Assembly: GCA_029260575.1 (NCBI GenBank) | Contig: JAJDDB010000016.1 | Span: 248,001-312,000 of the forward strand | Source of the DNA: Phycisphaerales bacterium | GTDB taxonomy: Bacteria > Planctomycetota > Phycisphaerae > Phycisphaerales > SM1A02 | DNA: 64,000 nucleotides | Direction: 5' to 3' | In this document: positions 1 to 9,278 of the stretch, piece after piece | Layout: each line of letters opens with the position of its first letter | Numbering within the stretch: position 1 is the first letter of the stretch | Notes under the pieces: model-generated | Told to the model about the DNA's origin: nothing | Seen by the model: only the letters and a program-made list of their open reading frames with translations | Databases searched by the model: none | Made by a program: the position numbers and the translations under genes

Positions 1-3000
1 CTTTCCAGCGACTCGTTTATCAACGGCTTCTATCGCAAACCGCGGATGGACAAGCAAACGCTGCAACGTTGGAGCGACGGACTCATCGCTATCAACGGCC
101 ACCTTGGTTCCTCACTGGCCCATTATCTGCTGCTCTATGCACAAACCAACAACGAAGCGCATTTTGACGCCGCGGTCGAAGAAGCCCAATGGCACGCACA
201 AGCATTCGGCACGAACGAGAATGGTGAGTCGCGTTTCTTCGTCGAACTGCAGCGCAACGGCGTTTCGGAACAGGACCGCATCAACCCGCACCTGATGCGC
301 CTGGCGAAACAACTCGATCTGCCGTTGGTCTGCGACAACGATGCGCACTTTCTCACCGCTGCGGACCATGACACGCATGATTCGCTTTGCTGCATCTCGA
401 TGGGCAAGACCAAGAACGAACCCAATCGGCTGCGCTACCCCACAGAGTTGTACGTCAAGAGCCCGCAGCAGATGGCGGAGCTCTTTGCGGATGTGCCCGA
501 AGCAATTGAAAACGCTGTCCGTATTGCGGAGCGCTGCAACGTCGAATTGGATTTCAGCGCAAGCCACGCCCCGGTGGTGAAGATTGTCCGCCACGACGAA
601 TCGCCGGATGATGCCAACTCGGCTGTCGGTTCAACAGAATGGTTCAAAAAACAGTGCGAACGCTTCCGTGTTGAGCCGTTTGATACCCATGCGGAACCGG
701 ATATCTCCAAAGATGATCTCAGCTACCAGTGTGATGCAGCTCTGAAAGATCTATGCACGCTCGGTCTGACCTGGCGGTACGGCCAGTCGGGCGCGAAAGA
801 CCCGCAAATCATCGCTCGCCTCGAACGAGAACTCGGCATTCTTGCTGACAAGAACATCAGCGCATACTTCCTGATCGTGTGGGATTTCGTGAACTGGGCC
901 CGCCAGCAGGGAATCCCTGCAGGCGCGCGCGGCTCCGGCGTGGGCACGATGGTCGGATATGTGCTCGGCCTGTCCAATGCGTGTCCAGTGCGCTACGGTC
1001 TGCTGTTCGAGCGTTTCACCGATCCCGATCGAAGCGAATACCCCGATATCGATATTGATATCTGTCAGGACGGCAGAGCTAAAGTGCTCGAATACGTTCG
1101 ACAGAAGTACGGCCACGTCGCGCAGATCATCACGTTCGGCCGACTAAAGGCTCGGGCGGCAATCAAAGACGTCGCTCGCGTCAACGGTTTGCTTCCCGCC
1201 GAAGGCCAGCGCCTGGCGAATCTTGTTCCGCAAGAACTGAACATCACGATCGACAGCGCGTTGGAGAAAGAGCCGGACTTCAAGAACGAATACGATGGCA
1301 ATCCGCAATCACGTGCGGTCATCGACACTGCACGCGCGCTGGAACACCACGCACGACATGCAGGCGTACACGCAGCAGGCGTCGTCATTGCGACCGAACC
1401 GCTGGATAACATCGTTCCGCTGTGCAAAGCGACCGGTGGCGATGACATCATCACGCAATGGGACGGCCCGACCTGTGAACGCGTCGGCCTGCTCAAGATG
1501 GACTTCCTCGGCTTGCGCACGCTTTCGACAATGGAACGCGCGATCGGACTCATTCACCAGACATTGCCCGAAGACGCAATCTGGAATGCTGTCGGCCGAA
1601 CGCCCAACGATGGCGGGCCGCATCCATTGGATCTGGAACGCATCGAATTCACCGATCAGCGCGTGCTTGATCTGTTCCGGCGCGCAGACACAGCAGGCGT
1701 CTTTCAGTTTGAATCGGGCGGGATGCGCAAATTGCTCCGCGACATGCTGCCGGACCGGCTGGAAGATCTGATTGCTGCCAATGCTCTGTTCCGTCCCGGG
1801 CCGATGGATCTGATTCCCGAGTATTGCAAACGCAAGCACGGCAGGGAGCCGGTGCCGAAGCTGCACGCCATCGTCGATGAATACACCGCGGAAACGTACG
1901 GCATTATGGTGTATCAGGAACAGGTGATGCAGATCGTGCATGCGCTTGGCGACATTCCACTGCGCAGCGCATACACGCTGATCAAAGCGATCAGCAAAAA
2001 GAAGCACGATGTCATTGATGCGGAACGACCGAAGTTTCTCGACGGCGCCCAGCATCGCGGTCTCACCAAGCAGCAGGCCAATCAGCTCTTTGATCACATT
2101 CTGAAATTTGCAGGTTACGGCTTCAACAAAAGCCACTCCACGGGTTACGCAATCATTGCGTACCACACTGCGTATCTGAAGACGTATTACCCGAATCAGT
2201 ATATGGCTGCGGTCATGACGTTTGAGAGCAGCGCTCGCAAGATTGAAGACTGGGTGCCGTACCTCGAAGACTGCAAGCGCACGCCGTTTCCTGATAACTG
2301 CGAAGCGACGCCGCATATTGGTTTGGAAGTGCGCCCACCGGATGTCAATCGCTCCGAAGCGGATTTCTCGGTTACGTTTGATGATGACGAACCGCGCACT
2401 GCATGCACAGGACACATACGGTTCGGCTTGGGCGCAATTCGAAATGCCGGCAAATCCGCAATCAGTGCGGTCATCAAAGAACGCAATGACCGTGGGCCGT
2501 TTCATTCGATCTTTGATTTCTGCGAACGATTGAGTTCCCGAACTGTCAATCGGGCGACGATTGAATCACTGATCAAAGCCGGCGCTTTCGATTCCGTTCA
2601 CAGTGCGCAGTTGCGTGCAGCAATTCTTGCGTCGCTGGATGATGCTATTGCTGCTGGGCAAACACTTGCTTCAGATAGACAGTCCGGGCAATTGAATATC
2701 TTTGCTGCGATGGGCGGCGACGATGACGCTACTGCATCAACGACGGATACCTCGGACCAACTCGAACGGCCGCTGCCTGCGATTCCGCCGTGGGATGAAT
2801 TGATAATGCTCGGCCACGAGAAAGACGTGCTGGGCTTTCACATCACCGGCCACCCGCTTGATCAGTTTGCTGATGATCTCGCGCAATACTGCAATACCAA
2901 GACGACCAGTTTGCCTTCCATGGCGCAGGACGCGCCGGTCGTCATCGGCGGTATGTTGACCGAAGTGCGGTTCGTATTCTCCAAGCGCGGCACAAGCGAA

Positions 3001-3552
3001 GGCCAGCGCATGGCGATCCTGCGCATACAGGATCGGCACGGCACGATAGCCGGCGTCATGTTCCCGGATGATTTCGGCAGGTTCGGCCAACACCTGACGC
3101 GCGATGCCATCGTGCTGCTCGTGGGGCGTGTTGATCTGACGCGCTCGGACCCGCAGATCATTATCAGCGCCGCCTTCCCGCTTCCGGATGCTGCAGCGCA
3201 TCTTGCAGGCGATATTCAGATTGACTTTATGGACGATGAAGACACGCACGGACCGGCCCGGGGGCAGATGCAGATGGTGCGCGGCATTCTCACACAGGCG
3301 TCGGCAAACCCCAGCGGCGAATCCGGCAGGACGGCGGGAGTGCTGCTGCGCATTCTGAATAACGGTCACGCTGTCACGCTCAAGAGCCGCCCACTGAAAG
3401 CTGTTGCGACCGGTGATCTGTTGTCCCGGCTGCGCCAAGTCGTCGGTGATGAAAACGTCCACATCATGCCCGGCGATTATTCGTATCTGCTGGAACGTAC
3501 AAACCGACCGCGCTATCCGCAGCGAAAATCACGTGAACCCGTGGAAGTGTAA
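1..3552 (+). CDS. dnaE: DNA polymerase III alpha subunit, 5'-truncated by window edge
   Basis: Catalytic subunit of the replicative DNA polymerase. The reading frame is open from base 1, so the true start and the first part of the PHP domain lie outside the window. What remains begins in the PHP domain (NGFYRKPRMD, then CDNDAHFL). The polymerase palm follows, with PDIDIDICQDGR carrying two catalytic aspartates and KMDFLGLRTLST carrying the third. Then come the fingers (FRPGPMDLIPEY, YGIMVYQEQVMQI, FNKSHSTGYA), a helix-hairpin-helix region and a C-terminal OB-fold (VIGGMLTEVRFVFSKRG). The usual PDxDxDF motif ends in Ile here. At about 1180 residues without its N-terminus it is on the long side for DnaE. 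holA and holB, for other subunits of the same polymerase, lie further along the window. Confidence 0.97.
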   Translation, partial: LSSDSFINGFYRKPRMDKQTLQRWSDGLIAINGHLGSSLAHYLLLYAQTNNEAHFDAAVEEAQWHAQAFGTNENGESRFFVELQRNGVSEQDRINPHLMRLAKQLDLPLVCDNDAHFLTAADHDTHDSLCCISMGKTKNEPNRLRYPTELYVKSPQQMAELFADVPEAIENAVRIAERCNVELDFSASHAPVVKIVRHDESPDDANSAVGSTEWFKKQCERFRVEPFDTHAEPDISKDDLSYQCDAALKDLCTLGLTWRYGQSGAKDPQIIARLERELGILADKNISAYFLIVWDFVNWARQQGIPAGARGSGVGTMVGYVLGLSNACPVRYGLLFERFTDPDRSEYPDIDIDICQDGRAKVLEYVRQKYGHVAQIITFGRLKARAAIKDVARVNGLLPAEGQRLANLVPQELNITIDSALEKEPDFKNEYDGNPQSRAVIDTARALEHHARHAGVHAAGVVIATEPLDNIVPLCKATGGDDIITQWDGPTCERVGLLKMDFLGLRTLSTMERAIGLIHQTLPEDAIWNAVGRTPNDGGPHPLDLERIEFTDQRVLDLFRRADTAGVFQFESGGMRKLLRDMLPDRLEDLIAANALFRPGPMDLIPEYCKRKHGREPVPKLHAIVDEYTAETYGIMVYQEQVMQIVHALGDIPLRSAYTLIKAISKKKHDVIDAERPKFLDGAQHRGLTKQQANQLFDHILKFAGYGFNKSHSTGYAIIAYHTAYLKTYYPNQYMAAVMTFESSARKIEDWVPYLEDCKRTPFPDNCEATPHIGLEVRPPDVNRSEADFSVTFDDDEPRTACTGHIRFGLGAIRNAGKSAISAVIKERNDRGPFHSIFDFCERLSSRTVNRATIESLIKAGAFDSVHSAQLRAAILASLDDAIAAGQTLASDRQSGQLNIFAAMGGDDDATASTTDTSDQLERPLPAIPPWDELIMLGHEKDVLGFHITGHPLDQFADDLAQYCNTKTTSLPSMAQDAPVVIGGMLTEVRFVFSKRGTSEGQRMAILRIQDRHGTIAGVMFPDDFGRFGQHLTRDAIVLLVGRVDLTRSDPQIIISAAFPLPDAAAHLAGDIQIDFMDDEDTHGPARGQMQMVRGILTQASANPSGESGRTAGVLLRILNNGHAVTLKSRPLKAVATGDLLSRLRQVVGDENVHIMPGDYSYLLERTNRPRYPQRKSREPVEV

Positions 3553-3681
3553 ATCAATGGATTGCACCCGCGCGTATGCTCTGTTTGAGTCGCAAGAAAC
3601 CAGCAGTTTGCGAAATATCCTGTGAGGCAGCGTGGTTGCGCAGTTTGTTCGTTCGCATACACCGCAACCCAGGAGTCGTGC

Positions 3682-4113
3682 ATGGCTCGCCCGGGCGTAT
3701 TCCTCATTTCGATGATTGCACTTGCGATCACAACAGGTTGCCAAACATCGACAGAACGTGGTGCTGACGCAACAAACCAGATTCGAACAATGTCCGATGT
3801 CGAAGCAAATGCTGTGCAGATCGAATTCCTTGGGTTTCCGGATTGTCCCAATACGCCGCAATTACGCAGAGCGCTCGTCGATGCGCTCAGTCAATTCGAA
3901 GGCGCATGGGAGCTTTCTGAAATTGACCAGGAGCAACTCGTATCGGATGATCCGCGCCGCGGCTATCCGGCTCCGACAATATTGATCAACGGCACAGACC
4001 TGTTCGGAATGCCGACTCCGACGCAACCGTCTCTTGGTTGCAGGCTGTATCCGGGTGGTCTGCCGGGCGCAAAAGCAATCCTGGCGCGTATCGAAGAAAT
4101 CCGCTCGCAGTAG
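3682..4113 (+). CDS. Thioredoxin-fold lipoprotein (CPNT type)
   Basis: Small predicted lipoprotein of 143 residues. ATG 3682 is preceded by AGGAG and opens a signal peptide ending in the lipobox LAITTGC, so the mature protein should be a lipid-anchored envelope protein. The body has EFLGFPDCPNTPQLRRAL and, near the C-terminus, PAPTILINGTDLFG and CRLYPGGLPG. These match small thioredoxin-like proteins often found near mercury-resistance or other metal/thiol genes. The redox motif is CPNT, with a single cysteine, so a dithiol reductase mechanism is unlikely. It follows dnaE by about 130 bases and converges with the receiver protein at 4164. Function unknown; no mer genes are visible nearby. Confidence 0.8.
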   Translation: MARPGVFLISMIALAITTGCQTSTERGADATNQIRTMSDVEANAVQIEFLGFPDCPNTPQLRRALVDALSQFEGAWELSEIDQEQLVSDDPRRGYPAPTILINGTDLFGMPTPTQPSLGCRLYPGGLPGAKAILARIEEIRSQ

Positions 4114-4163
4114 CTGAGCAATATCGACACAATCGCACGTGGCACACAATCGAACTGGCGTCG

Positions 4164-5318
4164 TTACGCAGCAATGCCCCCACTGTCCCCGTAGCCGAAC
4201 CCGAAGTCATCGACATCCAGTTCGTCGTCAAACGCTTCGCTTGGCCATTCCGGTTCCAGACGGTTGTGGATCTTGATGACCCGGCCGAGCTGCTCTGCGA
4301 AAATCGTTCGCATTAGGTGCAACACGCCCGCCAATTCGTCTTCGAACGGTGTGTCTTGAGATCGGAACAACACACACACCGCAAGGCACTCATCTTCTCG
4401 GTGACACGAGAACGCAATCACCTGCGACTGGTCCAGAATGCCCGGCTCCATGTCGATCCATTGCGAGAATTCTTCCGCATCTTCGAAGTAGACCAACTCG
4501 CGCTCATCTTCCATCTGCGGGCAGATCGCTGAACACAGATGATCCAGCAGCATGGCGATCGATTCGCGCGGGCAGTCATAATTCACATACGCGCCGAGGT
4601 TGTAATATCCCATGCCATCAGGCAGAAAGACCGCTGCATTCGTCGGCCCGCTCTTGGTGAGCATGTATTCCAGCGTTGTGCGCAGGAGTTCTTCAATATC
4701 GAGTTCCTGGCGAAGCAACGTGCGCAATTCCGTTGCCATGGACGCTTCGCTCACCTGCTCTGCAACGTCTTCGTATGCAGTGACTAGTTCCTGACACAGC
4801 GAATCAACTTGCTCGGTGACTTCCCTGCGAGCGCTGTTCAGCTCTCGGCAGACCTTCTTCAGGCGCATCAGCTTGGCTTGTTTGCTTTGTTCCTCACGGC
4901 TGTGCTGCAAAGCGACATCCATGCGGTTGGCAAGCTCGTCCAGTGCGTCTGCTGTGTGTACAAGATCAACCGCACCGCAGCGCATGGCCTGCACAGTCAA
5001 TGCCGGGGTTGCCTTGTCTGCTGTCACGATTGTCTTGACATGCGAAGCTGTTTCGCGGGTGTTGCTCAGGAACTGTTGCCAGTCGCCGACGGTGGAATCG
5101 CAATCGAGAATCAATATCTCGAAACGTTTTCGGCTGAGTGTTCGCCGAGCATCATCAAGCGTCGCGCAACATTGGCAGCGATACGGCCGATGTTGAATTG
5201 CTTCGAGTACTCTTTGCTGCAGAGCAGCATCTGCGCCAACCAGCAGCACGCGTGCAGATCCGCCATGTCCGCCGGCGTCATGCGGAGCGTTGATCGTGTC
5301 ATGGTCGAGCGGTTTCAT
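4164..5318 (-). CDS. Degenerate receiver / GAF-like signalling protein
   Basis: Residues about 22-135 have the shape of a response-regulator receiver (VLLVGADA, LILDCDS). The acidic pocket is incomplete (VGADA instead of a double Asp) and the conserved lysine near the end is missing (DLVHTADAL), so this looks like a pseudo-receiver. A coiled coil follows (about 140-205), then a GAF-like domain (about 210-355) and an acidic Asp/Gly-rich tail. It is the last of three same-strand signalling genes (7743-8342, 5398-7701, 4164-5318) separated by short gaps, so it probably works with the kinase just upstream. No enzymatic output domain is visible. ATG 5318 has a purine-rich stretch before it. Confidence 0.75.
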   Translation of the reverse strand: MKPLDHDTINAPHDAGGHGGSARVLLVGADAALQQRVLEAIQHRPYRCQCCATLDDARRTLSRKRFEILILDCDSTVGDWQQFLSNTRETASHVKTIVTADKATPALTVQAMRCGAVDLVHTADALDELANRMDVALQHSREEQSKQAKLMRLKKVCRELNSARREVTEQVDSLCQELVTAYEDVAEQVSEASMATELRTLLRQELDIEELLRTTLEYMLTKSGPTNAAVFLPDGMGYYNLGAYVNYDCPRESIAMLLDHLCSAICPQMEDERELVYFEDAEEFSQWIDMEPGILDQSQVIAFSCHREDECLAVCVLFRSQDTPFEDELAGVLHLMRTIFAEQLGRVIKIHNRLEPEWPSEAFDDELDVDDFGFGYGDSGGIAA

Positions 5319-5397
5319 ACTGTTGCTTTCTTTCTTCCCTGACGAATTGCTGTTCCTGTCTCACGAGCGTCGGCATTTCCGACGCTGCGGTTGAGCC

Positions 5398-7701
5398 TCA
5401 AGCAACATGACGCTGCTTTCCTGGATTGCGCCATTGGCTCAGTTGGATCGTTACAAGTGCTCCTGCCTTGGACGCGTTTCGAATGGTGATCGAACCACCG
5501 TGCGCCTCCACAATTCGTCGGGCCCGCGCCAGGCCCATTCCCGGTTGTCGACCGGCCGGCTTTGCGCTAAAAAACGGATCAAACGCGTGGGCCAGAGCAT
5601 GGTCTGTCAGACCGCGTCCATCATCAGCGACCTGCACAGTCAATCGGTCATTCGCGGGGTCGATTTGAACGCGCACCGTCACCTGCGATGCACCTTCTGC
5701 TTCCAATGCGTTGCAGATCAACTCGGTAAGTGCGTCCGCAAACTGGCCGCCGTCCACAAAAATGTTCGCAACTGCCTGCTGTGAAGGAAGCTGCTGCACC
5801 ACGGGCAGTTTCTGTCCGCATTGCTCGACAGCGTTCTCGATTGCTACATCCAATAACTGGCTGAGGTTTGCGGACGTTCGTCGGAGGCGCATCGGCTCCG
5901 CAAGCTGGCGAAGACCTGTAATCATGTCGCTGAGTCGATGCGTAGCTTCGGTGATCTGCTCAGCCATGTCGCGCATCGACGGATCATTCAGTCGTGTTGC
6001 CAGCAACTGCGAGCGGCCGCTGATCACCGTCAACGGGTTGTTCATTTCGTGGGCCGCTCCCGCTGCAACTTCGCCAATCGTGGCAAGTGCCCGCGCGCGA
6101 GCCAGTTCATCCTGCGTCTCACTGAGAATCGCATTGGCCTGCGCGAGTTCTTCGCCGAGGCGCTTGGCGCCATCATGTTGCACAGCAGCCATGACCGCTG
6201 CTGCCCAGGTTCTGCTGAGCGCTTCAAGCTGCGGCGTCCGCAACGCGCCTTCGGCCGGCGGCCTGTGCAGCACCGCAGCCAGTACCGCTGACCCGCATCG
6301 CAGCGGAAGCAATCGCCAATCCGGAGCTATCGGGACATTGGGCATGGATGCCTGCAGCCAGTCGCGCAGATTCAGCGCCGTCAACGGCAGGTCCGATTGC
6401 GCATCAAATTCAGACAGATCGCAATGGTTCGGCGGCGGCGCTGTTGTTGCATTGGCGAGATTCTGCCCATCGTTTGCAAACGCCAGCACATGCCACTGCC
6501 TGCCGGGTTTGGGTTGGAACAGAATCGCAGAGTGTTCGCCGCCGGTCAGTTCGCAGACTGAAGTCGCAACGTTGGTCAATGCTGCAAGAATCGAGCCGCC
6601 GGGACTTGCTGTACGGTGGAAGGTATTGATCGCAGCTATTGTCGCTGCCTGTTGGGTTGCCAGATCAGCACTGGATCGCAAATGATCGTTAATGCGCCCA
6701 AGGGCTGCGTTTGCCTTGGCGAGCGCTTTGAGCAATTCATGCGCATCCTGCTCGACGGACATCCCCAGTGCATCCGCCCGCATCTTCACAGCAGCGGGCA
6801 ATGCGCGAATGATCTTCTCAACCCGCGGGCTGCTGAGCCCAAGCCATTGCTGCAGCGGCTCGGTGAATTCACACCGTCTGCCCTGATCCACAGGCGCGAT
6901 ATATCTGCAGTGCACCATCGAATCGGCAAGCGAAACCACTGCGATCAGTTTTCGATGCGGCAGGTTCGGCAAGAGCTCAGGCTGCTGGCCGTGCAGCCAG
7001 ATCACATCCGTAATAGCGTGTGGCAACTGCCAATGTTCCGCAAGACGTTTACCTGCTGTGACGGTGTCGATGCCGATGATCCGCCTGCATGCATGATCCA
7101 TACCGACCGCATTGAGTTCCGCATACCGGCACGCCTGTTCCAGCGGCGCCGGCAGCGTAACGTGCAACGCGAGCAGACCGAGTTCGTGCAGCAGCCCGGC
7201 CAGAAATGCCTCGCTCTTGTTGATTTGTTGTTCCAACTCGGGCGTGCCCGCGAGCGCTTCAGCTGCACATGCCACCGCAATACTGTGCTGCCAGAACGCA
7301 CGACGGTCAAACAATTGCGGCTCTTCATCGCGTAGCGATGCGGAACCAATTTGTTCCAACGTGTCAAACACCTGCACCGACAGCACTGCGTTTCGCACTG
7401 CCTGGAAACCCATCATCAGAACCGCGCGGTCCACCGTTCGCACATTGGCTGATCTACCCTGTTCAGAACAACGACAGAGCTTCAACACCTTTGCTGACAA
7501 GGATGGGTCCGTTCCGATCAGTTCAATGACTTCATCCGCTTTGAAGCGATCATCGCTTGTCAATTCGAGCACGCGCACAGCAATCGAACTGAGCGTCGGC
7601 AGCGCATCAAGCTGTTGCAGAATCAAGTCAGCATACAGATGCGGCGCAGCAGTGTGGACCGAACTGATACTCGACCTGTCATGCGAAAGCTGCCCGGACA
7701 C
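5398..7701 (-). CDS. HDOD-GAF-histidine kinase
   Basis: Sensor kinase with an unusual sensory half. An HDOD domain (about residues 30-240; LPTLSSIAVRVLELTSDD near its start) belongs to a helical fold related to HD phosphohydrolases. A GAF-type region follows (about 350-500), then a HisKA phosphoacceptor (GAAHEMNNPLTVISG, His near 550) and a HATPase_c domain with the N and G boxes (LICNALEAEG, VADDGRGL, GMGLARARRIVEAHGG). No membrane segment is seen, so it should be cytoplasmic. The start is chosen at GTG 7701 because AGGGG lies 8 bases upstream; an in-frame TTG at 7719 adds six residues but has no ribosome site. It sits directly after a response regulator, its likely partner. Confidence 0.88.
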   Translation of the reverse strand: MSGQLSHDRSSISSVHTAAPHLYADLILQQLDALPTLSSIAVRVLELTSDDRFKADEVIELIGTDPSLSAKVLKLCRCSEQGRSANVRTVDRAVLMMGFQAVRNAVLSVQVFDTLEQIGSASLRDEEPQLFDRRAFWQHSIAVACAAEALAGTPELEQQINKSEAFLAGLLHELGLLALHVTLPAPLEQACRYAELNAVGMDHACRRIIGIDTVTAGKRLAEHWQLPHAITDVIWLHGQQPELLPNLPHRKLIAVVSLADSMVHCRYIAPVDQGRRCEFTEPLQQWLGLSSPRVEKIIRALPAAVKMRADALGMSVEQDAHELLKALAKANAALGRINDHLRSSADLATQQAATIAAINTFHRTASPGGSILAALTNVATSVCELTGGEHSAILFQPKPGRQWHVLAFANDGQNLANATTAPPPNHCDLSEFDAQSDLPLTALNLRDWLQASMPNVPIAPDWRLLPLRCGSAVLAAVLHRPPAEGALRTPQLEALSRTWAAAVMAAVQHDGAKRLGEELAQANAILSETQDELARARALATIGEVAAGAAHEMNNPLTVISGRSQLLATRLNDPSMRDMAEQITEATHRLSDMITGLRQLAEPMRLRRTSANLSQLLDVAIENAVEQCGQKLPVVQQLPSQQAVANIFVDGGQFADALTELICNALEAEGASQVTVRVQIDPANDRLTVQVADDGRGLTDHALAHAFDPFFSAKPAGRQPGMGLARARRIVEAHGGSITIRNASKAGALVTIQLSQWRNPGKQRHVA

Positions 7702-7742
7702 CGCTGCATCCCCTGTCAAGAATGATGCGCCGCGTTGCCGGC

Positions 7743-8342
7743 TCAGACGTTGAGCAGGTTCGTCATGCGCTCGATGAGTTGATCGATACGGAACGGCTTC
7801 TTGATGAAATCATCAGCGCCGCGTCGGGTGAGTTCATCGATCTCGTTCTGATTCACCACACCCGAGACAATGATGATGCGCGCATCGGCCAATGCATGAT
7901 TTGCGCGGATCCGCTCACACACCACGTTGCCGTTGATGTCCGGCAGCATGTAATCCAGAAGCACGATGTGCGGCTTGAAGGACTCGGTCAGCAGCCCGGC
8001 GTCGTACCCGGTGCTTGCGGTCTTGACTTCGAATCGTTCATCCTTGCCGATCGCATCCTGCAGCAATTCGATGATCTCCGGATCGTCATCAACGATAAGC
8101 ACGCGCTTGATGTCGCTTGCTTCGAGGACGTCCGAGGGAATCTCATTGGCCCGCATGAAGCGGATCAGTTCATTGCGCGGGATTCGCCGAAAGCGTGACC
8201 CCGGAACGCGAAAGCCCTGCAGCCGGCCGCTGTCAAAACAGCGGATAATGGTCTGCTGCGAGACCTTGCAGACTTCCGCTGCTTCGCCTGTCGTGAACAC
8301 CTGCTTCTCTGCCCACGACTTTTGACCATTGTTCTTGCCCAT
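7743..8342 (-). CDS. Response regulator with N-terminal excisionase-type helix-turn-helix
   Basis: About 199 residues. The N-terminus is a MerR/excisionase-like DNA-binding domain (FTTGEAAEVCKVSQQTIIRC, then GSRFRRIPRNELIRFM). A complete receiver follows: VLIVDDDPEIIELL for the acidic pocket, LLDYMLPD for the phosphoacceptor Asp, IIIVSG for the switch residue and FIKKPF for the Lys. DNA-binding domain first and receiver second is the reverse of the usual order. ATG 8342 is used because GGAGG lies just before it; a TTG at 8354 is less likely. It begins a three-gene signalling locus and probably receives phosphate from the HDOD kinase downstream. Confidence 0.88.
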   Translation of the reverse strand: MGKNNGQKSWAEKQVFTTGEAAEVCKVSQQTIIRCFDSGRLQGFRVPGSRFRRIPRNELIRFMRANEIPSDVLEASDIKRVLIVDDDPEIIELLQDAIGKDERFEVKTASTGYDAGLLTESFKPHIVLLDYMLPDINGNVVCERIRANHALADARIIIVSGVVNQNEIDELTRRGADDFIKKPFRIDQLIERMTNLLNV

Positions 8343-8545
8343 GACTCCCTCCAAGAGCTTTCCCCCGCTGGTGGCACTGCCGCTGAGAGCCCTCAGCCGA
8401 CGTGCATACAGCTTTCCCAGCTTGCCGTATTTCCCAATCGGACCGGTTGTGGGCTGACTTCATTCCATGACAGCGTCAAGATCGCCGCTGCCTGCGCAGC
8501 CCGCACAGCCAGCATACGTTCCGCACCGACAAGTAGTTATGACGC

Positions 8546-9271
8546 CTACTGGCTGGAGTTTCCGTGCCGCTGCTGCCATAGCGAAACCGCCTCCGGCTGG
8601 CGTGGATAAAGCGGATTGAGGGCCAGAGGGTCTGTCACAGCACCAGCCCGCAACATCCGATCAGCCGCCGCCAGGCACGCCTCAGCTGTGAGATCCAGGG
8701 GTTCGATCGGGACTGAACCGGTTTCACAGGCTTCTTTCATAGATTCGGGCAGAAATTCATCTGCGAGCACAGCTGTGAGTCCGGCGCAATCAACCGAGTC
8801 AGCATCTGCCAAGCCGGGCGTACCAGCAACCGCCCAGGAACCATCAGCATCACGCTGCAGAACCGTCCACCAGAACCAGCCGCGTTTACTGGTCAACGCA
8901 ACACTGATCGGGCCTTTGCCCGAAAACGATTCTGCCGCAACAAGCGCAGAAGGCACAGCGACGATCTTCACGCCCAGCGTCTCCGCAAACATCTTTACAG
9001 TGGTCACCGCAATCCGCAGACCGGTGAATCCGCCCGGACCGACCGACACGCCAACCGCATCAAGATCGCCAGGCGACACATCGCAGCGCCTGCACAATCG
9101 ATCAATCGCAGCCAGCAGATCATCTTCATGCCTGTCATGTGTGCGCAGCCGTTCGACATGTACTGCACTATCGCCCGTGCGCAGCGCCACACTGCCAGCC
9201 CGCTGCGATGTTTCAATCGCCAGCAGTACGCTGGTCTTCAGATCGCCGTGCTGATGCGCTGCTTCTGTCAC
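8546..9271 (-). CDS. tsaB: tRNA threonylcarbamoyladenosine biosynthesis protein TsaB
   Basis: TsaB scaffolds TsaD in formation of the universal t6A37 tRNA modification. Family features are LLAIETSQRAGSVAL at the N-terminus and VGVSVGPGGFTGLRIAVTTV, the TsaB form of the ASKHA nucleotide fold. About 241 residues, normal for the family. GTG 9271 is chosen because it lies just after the stop of the metallophosphoesterase gene (9279) and precedes the conserved core. Upstream in-frame sequence overlaps the neighbour and is rich in unlikely residues. No tsaD, tsaE or rimI is seen nearby. Confidence 0.88.
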   Translation of the reverse strand: MTEAAHQHGDLKTSVLLAIETSQRAGSVALRTGDSAVHVERLRTHDRHEDDLLAAIDRLCRRCDVSPGDLDAVGVSVGPGGFTGLRIAVTTVKMFAETLGVKIVAVPSALVAAESFSGKGPISVALTSKRGWFWWTVLQRDADGSWAVAGTPGLADADSVDCAGLTAVLADEFLPESMKEACETGSVPIEPLDLTAEACLAAADRMLRAGAVTDPLALNPLYPRQPEAVSLWQQRHGNSSQ

Positions 9272-9278
9272 GTTCGTT

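Noticed and set aside
1309-2505. 398-codon open frame antisense to dnaE
   Set aside because: It lies wholly inside a well-supported gene, has no family features, and is explained by biased codon use leaving antisense frames open.
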